Assembly (NCBI RefSeq): GCF_000178375.1
Contig: NZ_ADNC01000027.1
Span: forward strand, 62,001 to 126,000
DNA: 64,000 nt
Reading direction: 5' to 3'
DNA from: Mycoplasmopsis alligatoris A21JP2
Lineage (GTDB): Bacteria; Bacillota_I; Bacilli_A; Mycoplasmatales; Metamycoplasmataceae
The notes under the pieces are model-generated. The model saw only the letters and a list, made by a program, of their open reading frames with translations. It did no database searches and had not been told where the DNA came from. Positions 1 through 9,638 of the stretch are shown here, in pieces (the stretch's first letter is position 1; the number at the start of each line of letters is the position of its first letter). The translations under genes were made by a program, and so were the position numbers.

Positions 1-493
1 TAAATTCCTTTTTTGTGGTTGAATAATACTGACAAGTTAAAGATAGTTTTGAATATTCTGAAGAATTTTTTTTGGCTTCTATTCTCTCAGCGACTTCTTT
101 TTGAACCATTAAAATAGCACCATAAAAATTTTGTATGTTTTCTAAAATTTTAAAAATAATTTCTGTGGTTATATAGTAAGGAATGTTTGCTATTATTCAA
201 TAGTTTTTTAAACCAGAAATATCTTCCTGTAAAAAATCGTTTGGAACTAATTGAAAATGCTCTTCTTTTATTTCTTCATTTAAGAATCTAACTAAATCTC
301 TATCAATCTCATAAGCTTTAACAAAATTTGCTTTTTGTAATAATTTTTTAGTTAAATCGCCTCTTCCTGGCCCTATTTCTAAAACGTTTTGATTTTCTAA
401 ATCAACCAAATTCACAATTCTATTTAATACATTTTGGTCTTTTAAAAAGTTCTGACCAAATCTTTTTTTTGCATTTAAATTATTTTGTTTCAT
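1..493 (-). CDS. rsmA: 16S rRNA dimethyladenosine transferase RsmA/KsgA, 3' end outside window
   Basis: SAM-dependent methylase that dimethylates two adjacent adenosines in the 3' hairpin of 16S rRNA during small-subunit maturation. Seen: N-terminal KKRFGQNFL, the SAM-binding loop LEIGPGRGDLT (residues 38-48), the acidic AYEIDRDL segment, and the catalytic N-I-P-Y motif (103-106). The motif follows a UGA-coded Trp at 197-199, which would truncate the protein under the standard code. About 164 residues are visible; the C-terminal helical domain lies beyond the left edge. The ATG (491-493) comes one base after the tatD stop, so the two genes form a translationally coupled pair, an order common in mollicutes. 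Identification is secure. Confidence 0.95.
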
Positions 494-494
494 A

Positions 495-1289
495 TTATTT
501 TAAATCGAATAAAGTTCTTAGGTTTTTATTTATAGCACTAACAAATTTATCCATTCCTACTCCTTTTAAACCTGCTATATAGTAAGAGACAAAAATTACT
601 GTGTTTGGTTCATTTATTAAACCTGTGTAGGGATGAACTCTTAAATAAGGAGAATCAGTTTCAGTTAAAATTCTATCTAAAGGTAAAAATTTTATTACTT
701 CTCTTGTCACATCACTACTTCCAAATGTCACAGTTCCAGAAAAACTAAAATAACAGTTAAATTGCATAAATTTTTTTGCTCATTCAATGTTACCAGCATA
801 AGTGTGAAGCATAAATTTTAGGTTTTTGTATTTTTTAACCAATTCATATACATCTTCAAAAGCTTGTTCGCTGTTTTCTTTATCTCTTATATGTATTACA
901 ACTGGCAGATTCAATTTAGCTGCTAGTTTTAATTGCCCATTCATACTTTTAATTTGATTTTCTCTGGTTGGTGCATCTTCATAATAATAATCTATTCCCA
1001 ATTCCCCTATACCAATTACATTTTGGTCAATTAATGATTCAAATCTTTTAACATCATTCTCATCCTTTCCATCTTCAGGATGAATTCCAATAACTGCTTT
1101 TAAGTGAGAATGTTTTTTAGCTAATTCTATTACTTCATGATTTTCTTGTTCATGACCTCCATTAACTATTAAAAATTCTATGTTGTTTTCTGAAGCTTTT
1201 TTAATTATGTTTTCTAATTCGCTTATTTTGTAGTATTTTTGTGATAAATGACAATGTGCGTCAACAAAATTTGTTCTTTTTTTACTCAT
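495..1289 (-). CDS. tatD: TatD family metal-dependent deoxyribonuclease
   Basis: 264-residue TIM-barrel hydrolase of the TatD family: a Mg/Mn-dependent 3'-5' exonuclease linked to DNA repair and turnover. Seen: the HxH metal motif D-A-H-C-H-L (residues 10-15), GIGELGIDYY with the conserved Glu near residue 97, VVIHIRD, LHTYAG and the terminal ETDSPYL with the conserved Asp. An in-frame TGA at 780-782 encodes Trp. Length matches the family (about 255-265). AAGGA precedes the ATG, and the stop lies one base before the rsmA start, so both are probably transcribed together leftwards. Divergent from pepO across a 76-bp AT-rich gap. Confidence 0.95.
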
Positions 1290-1334
1290 ATTTTCCTTGT
1301 TTTGAATTATATCTTATTTAAAATACATATATTG

Positions 1335-1340
1335 TATAAT
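1335..1340 (+). promoter_or_regulatory. -10 element upstream of pepO
   Basis: A perfect TATAAT lies 26 bases upstream of the pepO ATG, and AAGGAGT (1354-1360) is a good ribosome binding site. No convincing -35 box is visible, which is usual in mycoplasmas. Confidence 0.55.
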
Positions 1341-1365
1341 TAAAAACACTTATAAGGAGTTTACA

Positions 1366-3273
1366 ATGGATAAAAACGCACTAAAGCAAGACTTTTACAA
1401 TGAAGTTAATAAAAAATGATTAAAAGAGTCAAAAATATTATCAGATAGATCAAGTACGGGTTCTTTTTCAGAAATAGATATAGCACTTGAAGATAAATTG
1501 AGAAATTTATTAGATTCTTGAGCAAAAAAACCTGAATTGGTCCCTAATGATAAATACATTATTGAGATGATGAAATTTTATAAAATGGCAACTAGCTTTG
1601 ACAAAATAAATTCTTTAGGATTTGAACCTTTAAAACAATATTTAAACAAAATAGAAGAGTTAAAATCATTTGATGAATTATTAAAAAATTACAAATATTT
1701 TGTGTCTAAATTTGAAGCAAATCCTTTTGAATTCAGTGTTTATGCCGATTTTAAAAACCCTGATATTCAAGTTTTATATCTAGATTCACCAAGATTCTTT
1801 TTACCTGAAAAATCTTATTATGCTGATGAAAAAAAGAAAGAAAAATTAATAAAAAGTTTGACTGAAACAGTTACTAAATTACTTACAAAATATGGGAAGT
1901 CAAAAAACGAAATTGAACACATTATTAAATGTGCATTAATTTTTGATGAATCTTTAGTTTCTTGAGCTAAATCCGCTGAAGAAGATGCACAAATAGTTGG
2001 ATACTATAACCCATTCAGTCCAGATGAATTAAAAAAAGTTGTAGTCAATTATGACTTAATAAAATTAGCAGAAAAATTACTAAATCAGTCTGTTGATAAA
2101 ATAATATTAAGTAACAAAAGATTCCCTGAAAACATAGATAAAGTTTTTAATAAAAACACATTTGAAAACTTTAAATGATTTATGTTTGTTAAAAATTTAC
2201 TAAAAAATTCTTATTATTTAAGTGAAGAAATCAGAGTTATTACTGATGAATTCAAAAGAGCTATAACTGGAATTGAAAAATCTAAAAACAAAGAAAAACA
2301 TGCATATGAATTAGCAACATCTTTATTTGATATACCTTTTGGAACCTATTACGGTAAAGAATTTTTTGGACAAAAAGCAAAGCAAAATGTTGAAAAAATG
2401 ATTCAAAATATGATTGGAATTTACAAAACAAGATTGGAAAATAATAATTGACTTTCTAAAAAAACTATAGAAAAAGCATTATTAAAACTTTCTAATTTAG
2501 AAGTAATGGTAGGATACCCAGAAGTTATGCAATCATACTTTGATTCATATGTTGTAGATGAATACGAAAATGGTGGTAGTCTTGTTTCTAATATTTTTAA
2601 ATTTGTAGAATCTAGATGATTGGACAATATGTCTCAATATTTAAAACCAGAAAATAAAAAATATTGAGGAATGTCTCCAGCTGTGGTTAATGCATATTTT
2701 CATCCTACAAAAAATCACATTGTTTTTCCTGCTGGTATTTTACAATCACCTTTTTATTCATATGAAGTTAATTCATCATTAAATTATGGTGGAATTGGTG
2801 CTGTTATAGCTCATGAAATTTCTCATGGTTTTGATAACAACGGTTCTCAATTTGATGAAAAAGGTAGATTATTCAACTGATGAACTGAAGAAGATTTAAA
2901 ACAATTTCAAAGCAAGGCTCAAGGAATGATTAATCTTTTTGAAGGTAGAGAAACAGAGTTTGGTAAATGCAATGGTACTTTAACACTTTCTGAAAATATA
3001 GCTGATGCTGGTGGATTTAGTTGTGCTTTAGCAGCAGCAAAATTAGAAAAAGATTTTGATATTGAAAAATTCTTTACATCATGAGCTATTATTTGAAAAA
3101 CTAAATATAGAGAAGAAACAGCAAAAATGTTGTTAGTTTCTGATGTCCATGCACCAACAAAATTAAGAGCAAATGTTCAATTAATGAATTCAAAAGAATT
3201 CCAAAAATACTATGGTGTCGATAAAAACGACAAAATGTATTTAGATGAAAAAGACATTGTTGAAATTTGATAA
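1366..3273 (+). CDS. pepO: M13 family zinc metallopeptidase (PepO/neprilysin-like)
   Basis: 635-residue oligopeptidase of the M13 (neprilysin) family, which cleaves short peptides with one catalytic zinc. Seen: the NAYFHP substrate motif, the zinc motif HEISH (His483, Glu484, His487), and ENIADAGG with the third ligand Glu543 and Asp547. No N-terminal signal or membrane segment is visible, so it is likely cytoplasmic, as for bacterial PepO. Many in-frame TGA codons fall at family Trp positions, including the penultimate codon before TAA. A strong Shine-Dalgarno supports the start. It probably supplies amino acids from imported peptides. Convergent with mnmE, sharing a terminator. Confidence 0.95.
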
Positions 3274-3305
3274 ATTAAAACTTGATAGTTTCTTTTTATA
3301 TAAAA

Positions 3306-3332
3306 AACTTCTCTATACGAGAAGTTATTTTT
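3306..3332. terminator. bidirectional terminator between pepO and mnmE
   Basis: Perfect 8-bp stem AACTTCTC/GAGAAGTT (3306-3313 and 3319-3326) with a 5-base loop. A T-rich run follows on the plus strand, and an A-run before it becomes a U-run for leftward transcripts. It can end both convergent genes. Confidence 0.9.
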
Positions 3333-3333
3333 A

Positions 3334-4695
3334 TTATTTTCCTAAACAAAAGTTTTTAAACATACTATCTAACAAGTCTTCTTTGTTGACATTTCCTTTT
3401 ATTTCACTAATTTTTTCTCAGGCATTATAAATATCAACAATTATTACATCAAAAGTTAATCCAAGATTTAAACTTTTTATCGCATTATTTAGATTATTTT
3501 TTGCTTCTTCTATTAAAGAAATTTGTCTTGTGTTGTTTAAAATTCTTTCATCATCTAAATTAATATTAGAATATTTTGAAATTATTTCTTTTTCTAAATC
3601 AATAATATCATTGTTTAAAGCAGACGTTAAAACTAAATCACTTTTTACTTTTTCACCTATAATCAAATCTTTTTTGTTAATTATTTTTATGTAAGTTTTA
3701 TTTTCTTTTTTACTTTCTTGTTCAATTTTTAAATCAAATTCATCTTCATTATTCAATGGATCAATTACATGTAATATTAAATCAGCTTTTTTAATTTGTT
3801 CTAAACTTTTCTTAATTCCTATTTGTTCAATTAACTCATCGCTTTTTCTTAAACCGGCTGTATCTACTAGTGTAAATAATATTCCATCAAGTTGATATGA
3901 GGTTTCTATTAAATCTCTTGTTGTTCCAGCAATGTCAGTTACAATTGCTTTATTCTCACTCACTAATGCATTAAGTAAACTACTTTTTCCAACATTTGGT
4001 TTCCCTAAAATAGCAACTTTGATACCTTCAAAAATTTTTTGACTTCTTTTGCTTATTTCTAAAACTTCAGAAATTTCAGTTGCTAGATTTTCAATACTTT
4101 TTAGCATAATTTCCTGATCCAATTGCTCAACATCATCATACTCAGGATAATCAATATTAACTTCACAAAGACCTATGAGATAGTTTAATTTGTCTAAAAA
4201 CTTAGATAATAAATCTGATGTTTTACCAGTAAATTTGTTAACAGACATGTGTGCTTGTTTTTGACTTTTTGCCATTATTAAATCATGTATTGCTTCTGCT
4301 TTTACTAAATCCATTTTTCCATTCAAAAATGCTCTTCTGGTAAATTCACCAGGTAATGCCAAACGTGCTCCTGATGATAATATTAATTCTAGAATAGAAT
4401 TTGTAACTACAATTCCGCCATGACAATTTATTTCAACTAATTCTTCGCCTACATAATTTTTGTATTCTATTTCTAGTCCTTTTTTTACCCCAATAAATCA
4501 CATTACTAAAACTTCATCAAGGACTTCTTGATTATTATTTACTATATTTCCAAAGGTAATGGTTTTATCTTCGCCAATTTTTCCTTTAAATATTTTTTTC
4601 ATAATATTAACTGAATCAGGTCCACTAATTCTTATTATTGAAATTGGTTGGTTAATTTTAGAACCACTTGAAATAGCTGCGATTGTATCAAACAT
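3334..4695 (-). CDS. mnmE: tRNA modification GTPase MnmE
   Basis: 453-residue GTPase that acts with MnmG to modify the wobble uridine of tRNAs (5-carboxymethylaminomethyl-type). Seen: N-terminal TIAAISSG and IIRISGPDS of the folate-binding domain, [24 protein letters not shown], the GTPase G1 loop [21 protein letters not shown]3 DTAGLR, and the C-terminal F-C-L-G-K signature whose Cys is needed for modification. TGA-coded Trp codons occur at 4498-4500 and 3418-3420. No Shine-Dalgarno is evident before the ATG, so the message may be leaderless. Divergent from the PQ-loop gene with 55 bp between starts. Confidence 0.97.
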
Positions 4696-4750
4696 AGTTT
4701 AATTTTACTTTTTTTTGAATTTAAAAAAAATTTTCCTTTAAAATTTAGCT

Positions 4751-5476
4751 ATGAATTGAATTCTATTATCACAAATATCGTCTTGAACTACTGTGGTGAT
4801 AACTATATCACTTAGTTTACCCCAGCTTTTCAAGCTATTAAAAGACAAAAAAACCGGGAACGTCAATTTCTTATCGTTTTGAGTGTTCCATTTAGGGATA
4901 ATGTTGTGATTAGTTTATGGAGCTCTTTCCACTATTGAAGTGCCTCATATGCTTATGAACGTTATTATCGCCGATGGTTTCTCCATTTTACTTAATGGAG
5001 TTATGACGTTCTTGTTATATTACTTCAAAAGAGATTTTGAAAGAAAAAAACTTATATATGTAGCTGCCGGTGTACTGGCAACCTGAATTATTTCAGCTGT
5101 TCTTGTAGTTATTTGAGTATGATACCCAACAATTAGAATCTCGTCTAATGCAGCATTGGTATTTTCTCTAATAGCGCCAACATTTACAACTTTTGCATTT
5201 GTACCTCAATTAATTCAATCAATCAAAACTAAAAATTGAAGAGGTGTATCACATTGAATGATCTTATTATTTGTAGTTAACAATATTGTTTGAAACATTT
5301 TCTGAATTTCAAACATAGTTATTAATTCGCAAGCACAAAAAGGGATTACTGATTTAATCGGTGCTTTAATCTGACAAACAGTGTCTCTTATTATCTATAC
5401 ATATCAATACGGAGCAACTCTTTATTACAATAAGAAAAATCTTAACAATAATGAAAATACTAAAAAAGTGGCATAA
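4751..5476 (+). CDS. PQ-loop repeat membrane protein (SWEET/SemiSWEET-like transporter)
   Basis: 241-residue integral membrane protein, hidden under the standard code by many TGA codons. Reading TGA as Trp gives one clean frame with about seven hydrophobic helices. It holds two PQ-loop repeats: SLPQLFKLLKDKKTGNV (Pro-Gln at 24-25) and FVPQLIQSIKTKNWRGVS (Pro-Gln at 152-153), each followed by an aromatic-rich helix. PQ-loop proteins include SemiSWEET/SWEET sugar carriers and lysosomal amino-acid exporters; the substrate cannot be told here. The N-terminal helix starts right at the ATG with no clear ribosome binding site. A terminator overlaps the stop codon. Membrane topology is an inference from hydrophobicity. 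Confidence 0.85.
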
Positions 5477-5491
5477 AAACCGCTTTTTTTA
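5462..5491 (+). terminator. terminator after PQ-loop gene
   Basis: AAAAAAGTGG pairs with CCGCTTTTTT across an 8-base loop (one G-U pair), ending in a T run. The stem overlaps the last codons of the gene. Confidence 0.85.
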
Positions 5492-5521
5492 GTAAAATTT
5501 TCATTATTAAGAAGGAGTAAT

Positions 5522-6499
5522 ATGTATAAATCAAAATTAAATATAAAAGAAACACAACTTGCAATACAAGATTTAAAATTTGCATTCACAAAAGAGTTGA
5601 ATAAGAATCTTAATTTAACAAGAGTTTCAGCACCATTATTTGTTAGAACCGATACAAGAATTAACGATGGATTAAGTGGAGAAGAACCTGTGAGATTTTT
5701 TGCTAAAAATATAGATTTTTCTCATGACATTGTTCACTCATTAGCAAAATGAAAAAGAACTGCTTTACAAAAATATTCATTTGAAAAATATGAAGGTTTA
5801 TGAACAGATATGAACGCCATTAGAAGAGAAGAAAGTTTAGATTATAAACACTCTTACTATGTTGATCAATGAGACTGAGAAATGGTTATTGGTAAAGAAG
5901 ATAGAAATTTAGAATTTCTTAAAAGTACTGTAAACAAGATCTTTAAGTCAATTAAACACGTGGAAAGAAAACTAAATATAAACTACCCATTATTAGTAGA
6001 AAAACTACCAAAAGAAGTATTTTTCATTTCTTCAACAGATTTATATAATATGTTTCCTTCTTTAAGCGCAGAACAAAGAGAAGATGAAATAGCAAAAATA
6101 CATAAAGCTGTTTTTATACACGAAGTAGGTCATAAATTACCAGATGGAATACCTCAATCAGCAAGAGCTTTTGACTATGATGATTGAAAATTAAATGGTG
6201 ATTTACTTGTTTGAGATAGTGTAAACAACAGAAGTTTAGAAATTTCATCAATGGGAATTAGAGTTGATGCTAAATCGTTAGTAGAACAATCTAATATTGA
6301 AAATAAAGGCGATTTATGAGGTGAATATCACTATAACATAGCCGAAAACAAATTACCACTTACTATTGGTGGAGGAATTGGTCAATCAAGATTAACAATG
6401 TTTTTATTAGAAAAAAAACACATCGGTGAAGTTCAAGTTTCTTCATGAACCGATCATATCTTGGAAGAATGCGAAAAACAAGGTATTAAATTATTATAA
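5522..6499 (+). CDS. asnA: aspartate--ammonia ligase (asparagine synthetase A)
   Basis: 325-residue ATP-dependent ligase making asparagine from aspartate and ammonia; fold related to class II aminoacyl-tRNA synthetases. Seen: the N-terminal [43 protein letters not shown] and the C-terminal [16 protein letters not shown], all typical of AsnA. Length equals the E. coli enzyme within a few residues. GAAGGAG lies 5 bases before the ATG. Several TGA-coded Trp codons, including the WDWE motif. It is a single-gene unit between two terminators, and reduces dependence on host asparagine. Confidence 0.97.
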
Positions 6500-6513
6500 A
6501 GTTGTAAAAAAAC

Positions 6514-6535
6514 AAGAGCCTTGGCTCTTTTTTTA
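6514..6535. terminator. bidirectional terminator between asnA and yaaA
   Basis: 16-base palindrome AAGAGCCTTGGCTCTT (6514-6529), followed by a T run and preceded by an A run, so it can serve both convergent genes. Confidence 0.9.
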
Positions 6536-6557
6536 TATAAAAATATATTATTTGTTT

Positions 6558-6800
6558 TTATACTTCAACTTCTTTTTCTTGTCCTTCAGAGTCTTCTGCT
6601 ACAACTTTTATAACTTCATCGTTTATTCAAACAATATCCCCTGGTTTTATTTTTGTAGATCTTCCTTCAGGAGTTTTTTCGTTAATTGTAATAGAGTTTA
6701 ATTTTATAAAAGATTTTGCTCCACCACCTGTAGAAATTTCGTTAATCTTTTTTAAAAATTGACTTAGTTTAATACTATCACCACTTATTTTTACTATCAT
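6558..6800 (-). CDS. yaaA: S4-domain RNA-binding protein, YaaA type
   Basis: 80-residue protein next to dnaN, the position of the small S4-domain gene yaaA in many Firmicutes and mollicutes. Seen: KLSQFLKKINEISTGG, GAKSFI, ITINEK and KPGDIVWIND, the order of helices and strands of an S4 RNA-binding domain; one Trp is UGA-coded. The family is thought to bind RNA, but its exact role is not established. The start lies one base after the dnaN stop, so dnaA, dnaN and yaaA run in one direction, the last two coupled. It is too short and TGA-interrupted to be seen under the standard code. Confidence 0.8.
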
Positions 6801-6801
6801 T

Positions 6802-7905
6802 TTATAACCTTCTTATTGTTGTAATTAATTGTTTATTATTAGGATTTTTCTTAGATAAAAGTAATACTATGTTTTCCATTAAATTAACTCCAATATTTAG
6901 TTCATCATCTAAAACGCTGATTGCTTCTTTTAAAAATCTAGAATTAAATGTTAGTTCAATAGGGTTACCATTTAAAGTAAAATCTTCAGTAGAAGCTTGT
7001 GAATGTCCAACCTCTGTTTCTTCATAACTTGCTGTTAAAAGTTTCTTTGTAAATTTTAATTCTATTTTTGAACCATCTTTGTCAAAATCAAAAATTGTTT
7101 TATTAATTAAATCTAAGAGTACTGATTTTTGAATAACAATATTTCTTGTTATTTCAGTAGGGAAAATTCTTTTTATATCATGATAAGGAATATCAACTAG
7201 TGATGATTGAATAATTGTATCTTCTGTTGCAACACCAAATTTATTCATGTTAAAGAATATATAAATATTTTTTATAGTGTTATCTTTAATCATCATACTT
7301 TTTAAGTTTCTAGCATCTACAGAAATATCAAAATTCATTTCCTTTGAAATTTTAACTGTAAAAGTAGATAATCTAAATGAATCTGTACCACAAAATCTAA
7401 TTTCATTTGAGTTTGCAAACATATTGATTGCTTTTAAAATAGATGAGTTACTTTTTGAATCTGCTACAGCAAAACCAACGTTTTTAATAGCTTCATCAAA
7501 ATCATTTTTTTTCATTTGAAATCTATTTTCACTTTCATTAAAATCAATGATTGGAAAATTATCACTTATAGTATTTAAGTTGTATTTTGTTTTTCCTTCA
7601 GTTATATTAATTATGTTACTTTTTTTAGCAAGTGTAATGTCATCTGACAAATTACGAATAATATTTTTAAGAACTTTGTTATTTAATAATACTTTTCCTT
7701 CTTCTTCAACTCTTACGTTTACTTCATCAACATTAATTGTTTTTCTAGCCGACATTGTAGAAGATGATACTGTAAAAACTAATTTTTCATGTGTAACTTC
7801 TAAATGTATATATCTAAAAGCTAAAAATGTATCAGTGGAATTTATGTATGTTCCTAAAAAATCTACTACGTTTTCAAGGATTTCTTTTTTAATTGTTATC
7901 TTCAT
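6802..7905 (-). CDS. dnaN: DNA polymerase III beta subunit (sliding clamp)
   Basis: 367-residue clamp protein that holds the replicative polymerase on DNA. It starts MKITIKKEILENVVDFLG, has the expected three-domain length, and contains segments such as FCGTDSFRLS and NSRFLKEAISVL found in DnaN. The usual C-terminal consensus ending is replaced by TTIRRL. GGAG lies at a good distance upstream of the ATG. It sits downstream of dnaA with a 119-bp gap carrying a DnaA box, the standard origin arrangement. Confidence 0.95.
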   Translation of the reverse strand: MKITIKKEILENVVDFLGTYINSTDTFLAFRYIHLEVTHEKLVFTVSSSTMSARKTINVDEVNVRVEEEGKVLLNNKVLKNIIRNLSDDITLAKKSNIINITEGKTKYNLNTISDNFPIIDFNESENRFQMKKNDFDEAIKNVGFAVADSKSNSSILKAINMFANSNEIRFCGTDSFRLSTFTVKISKEMNFDISVDARNLKSMMIKDNTIKNIYIFFNMNKFGVATEDTIIQSSLVDIPYHDIKRIFPTEITRNIVIQKSVLLDLINKTIFDFDKDGSKIELKFTKKLLTASYEETEVGHSQASTEDFTLNGNPIELTFNSRFLKEAISVLDDELNIGVNLMENIVLLLSKKNPNNKQLITTIRRL

Positions 7906-8024
7906 ATTTCTCCTATATTAATATTATGTTTTGTGGATAAGTTAATAACTACTAAAAAGTTATTTTTATCTATATAAATATTAATAATTATGTGTTTTTA
8001 TTGTTTTTTGTTTTGTTAGTAACT
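7906..8024. other. dnaA-dnaN intergenic region, part of oriC
   Basis: AT-rich gap holding one perfect DnaA box, TTATCCACA, on the minus strand (7932-7940). Together with the boxes upstream of dnaA this suggests an origin split around dnaA. The gap also carries the dnaN ribosome binding site. Origin function is inferred from gene order and boxes. Confidence 0.7.
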
Positions 8025-9422
8025 TTAGTTTAACTTAAATATTTCTTCATTTAAAAAACTTAAAGCATTCTTAAAAGATTTGTTGTTTTCAGGTTCATCA
8101 TATTTTTTAATAGCGTTAATTATCGTTGAATGATCTTTATTAAATATTTTTCCTATTTCTTCAAGTGATAATTCCAAATGGTTTCTTATTATAATCATTG
8201 CCATATGTCGAGCTACAACAATTTCCTTTTTTCGGGAGGCTCCAATAATTTCCTTTTTAGGTATTTTGTAGTATTTAGAAACTGTTTCAATAATTAAATC
8301 AGGTGTAATCGATTCTTTATCTTTAACTAAGTCTTTAAAAGAATTTTCAACTACAACATCAGAATAATTAGAGTCAATTATATCTTTTTTATAGTAACCA
8401 ATGCGTTTTACAGCTGCTGAAATGTTTCTTACATTGGAACAATAATTTCGAATGATGAAATTTTTTGATTCCTTGCTTATATTTTTTAATAAAGGGTCTT
8501 CTTTTTCTAAAAAGAAATTTAATAATTTATAAAAATCATCTTTGTTTGGAGGTTTGATTTGTGTTATAAATCCAGAAGAAAGTCGTGTAATAATTCTGTT
8601 ATCAAAAAGCGATTTAAGGCTTTGAATAGGGCCTTCAGAAGCAAACAATGTAGGTTTTTCTTTTTGAATTCTATGATCAATTATTTGAAAAATAAATTGT
8701 ATAGTAGCTTTTTTTTGCCCATTTCCAAAAACTTGAATATCGTCAAACATTAATAGATCAACCTCACAATAATAATTCAATAATTTAGAAATTTTATTTT
8801 GGTTATTTTCCTGTAAATAAGTAGCTATATCTCTTGAAAAAACAGAAGGATTTATATAAAAAGCAGTTTTTCCGTTTTTTATAAATTCATTTCCTATTGC
8901 ATTCAATAAATGCGTTTTTCCAAATCCAGAACTTGCTTGTATATAGATAGGAGTCATTTTAAATTCATTATTTATTAGTAGTTTACAAGCGTTAATTGTT
9001 TCTTTGTTAAAGTCTGATTGAACATAAGTCTTAAATGAATAATTTTTATCAAAACTAGAAAAAGAATTTTTTCTTTTTGTTGGTGTGCTTAAAGGTTTTT
9101 CAATTCCTTGCGTTTGATTTTCGTTGGTACTTTTTAAATTTTCTGGTGAATCTTCTAATTTATTAACTAATTTATAAACTAGTGGTTTACCAAAAATTTC
9201 CTTTATTGCTTTTGAAATATTATCATCAAAAAAACTTCTTGTTTTATCTAAAATATTGTCAGAAAGATTTAAATAAAAAGTAATCATTTCACTATTAAAA
9301 TTAACAACTTTTAAGTCTTTAAAAAAATTAGTAAAAAGCATTTGATCATTTATATCAAGTTTAATATTTTCACGGAAAAGTGATGTATAAGTGAATATGC
9401 TTGCCTCTTTATTGTTTTTCAT
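8025..9422 (-). CDS. dnaA: chromosomal replication initiator DnaA
   Basis: 465-residue AAA+ initiator that binds DnaA boxes and melts the origin. Domains: N-terminal helicase-contact domain (about 1-85), a linker rich in Ser/Lys/Asn, the AAA+ domain with Walker A SSGFGKTHL (about 163-171) and Walker B LLMFDDIQ, and a C-terminal DNA-binding domain with the signature SLEEIGKIFNKDHST. The P-loop reads GFGKT where many DnaA proteins have GLGKT. No internal TGA. Flanked by DnaA boxes on both sides. Confidence 0.98.
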   Translation of the reverse strand: MKNNKEASIFTYTSLFRENIKLDINDQMLFTNFFKDLKVVNFNSEMITFYLNLSDNILDKTRSFFDDNISKAIKEIFGKPLVYKLVNKLEDSPENLKSTNENQTQGIEKPLSTPTKRKNSFSSFDKNYSFKTYVQSDFNKETINACKLLINNEFKMTPIYIQASSGFGKTHLLNAIGNEFIKNGKTAFYINPSVFSRDIATYLQENNQNKISKLLNYYCEVDLLMFDDIQVFGNGQKKATIQFIFQIIDHRIQKEKPTLFASEGPIQSLKSLFDNRIITRLSSGFITQIKPPNKDDFYKLLNFFLEKEDPLLKNISKESKNFIIRNYCSNVRNISAAVKRIGYYKKDIIDSNYSDVVVENSFKDLVKDKESITPDLIIETVSKYYKIPKKEIIGASRKKEIVVARHMAMIIIRNHLELSLEEIGKIFNKDHSTIINAIKKYDEPENNKSFKNALSFLNEEIFKLN

Positions 9423-9638
9423 ATTTAATATTTTAAATTAATAATTTTAAGGTTAAAGAATTTAAAAATAAAATTGTTGAAAAGAAGAAGTTATCCACAA
9501 TGTTATCAACAACTTTTTAGTCTATAAAATAGGTGTATTATGTTTTATAAACAAAAAAAATAATTGATGTTAATAACTCAAATATTAGTATCAAAAACTA
9601 ACCTAGCTTTTTTAAGTAATTTAATATAATAAATAAAT
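9423..9638. other. oriC region upstream of dnaA
   Basis: 216-bp AT-rich gap between divergent dnaA and recD2. It has a perfect DnaA box TTATCCACA at 9491-9499 and a one-mismatch box TTATCAACA at 9503-9511, three bases apart on the same strand. Long A/T runs nearby could serve as the unwinding element. A TATAAT at 9625-9630 serves recD2. Position beside dnaA, box density and gene divergence all point to the replication origin. Confidence 0.75.

Noticed and set aside
6426-6701. Plus-strand frame across the asnA end and yaaA
   Set aside because: It overlaps two supported genes and a terminator and has composition of antisense sequence.
7277-7921. Plus-strand frames within dnaN
   Set aside because: Antisense shadows of a conserved gene with no start signals.
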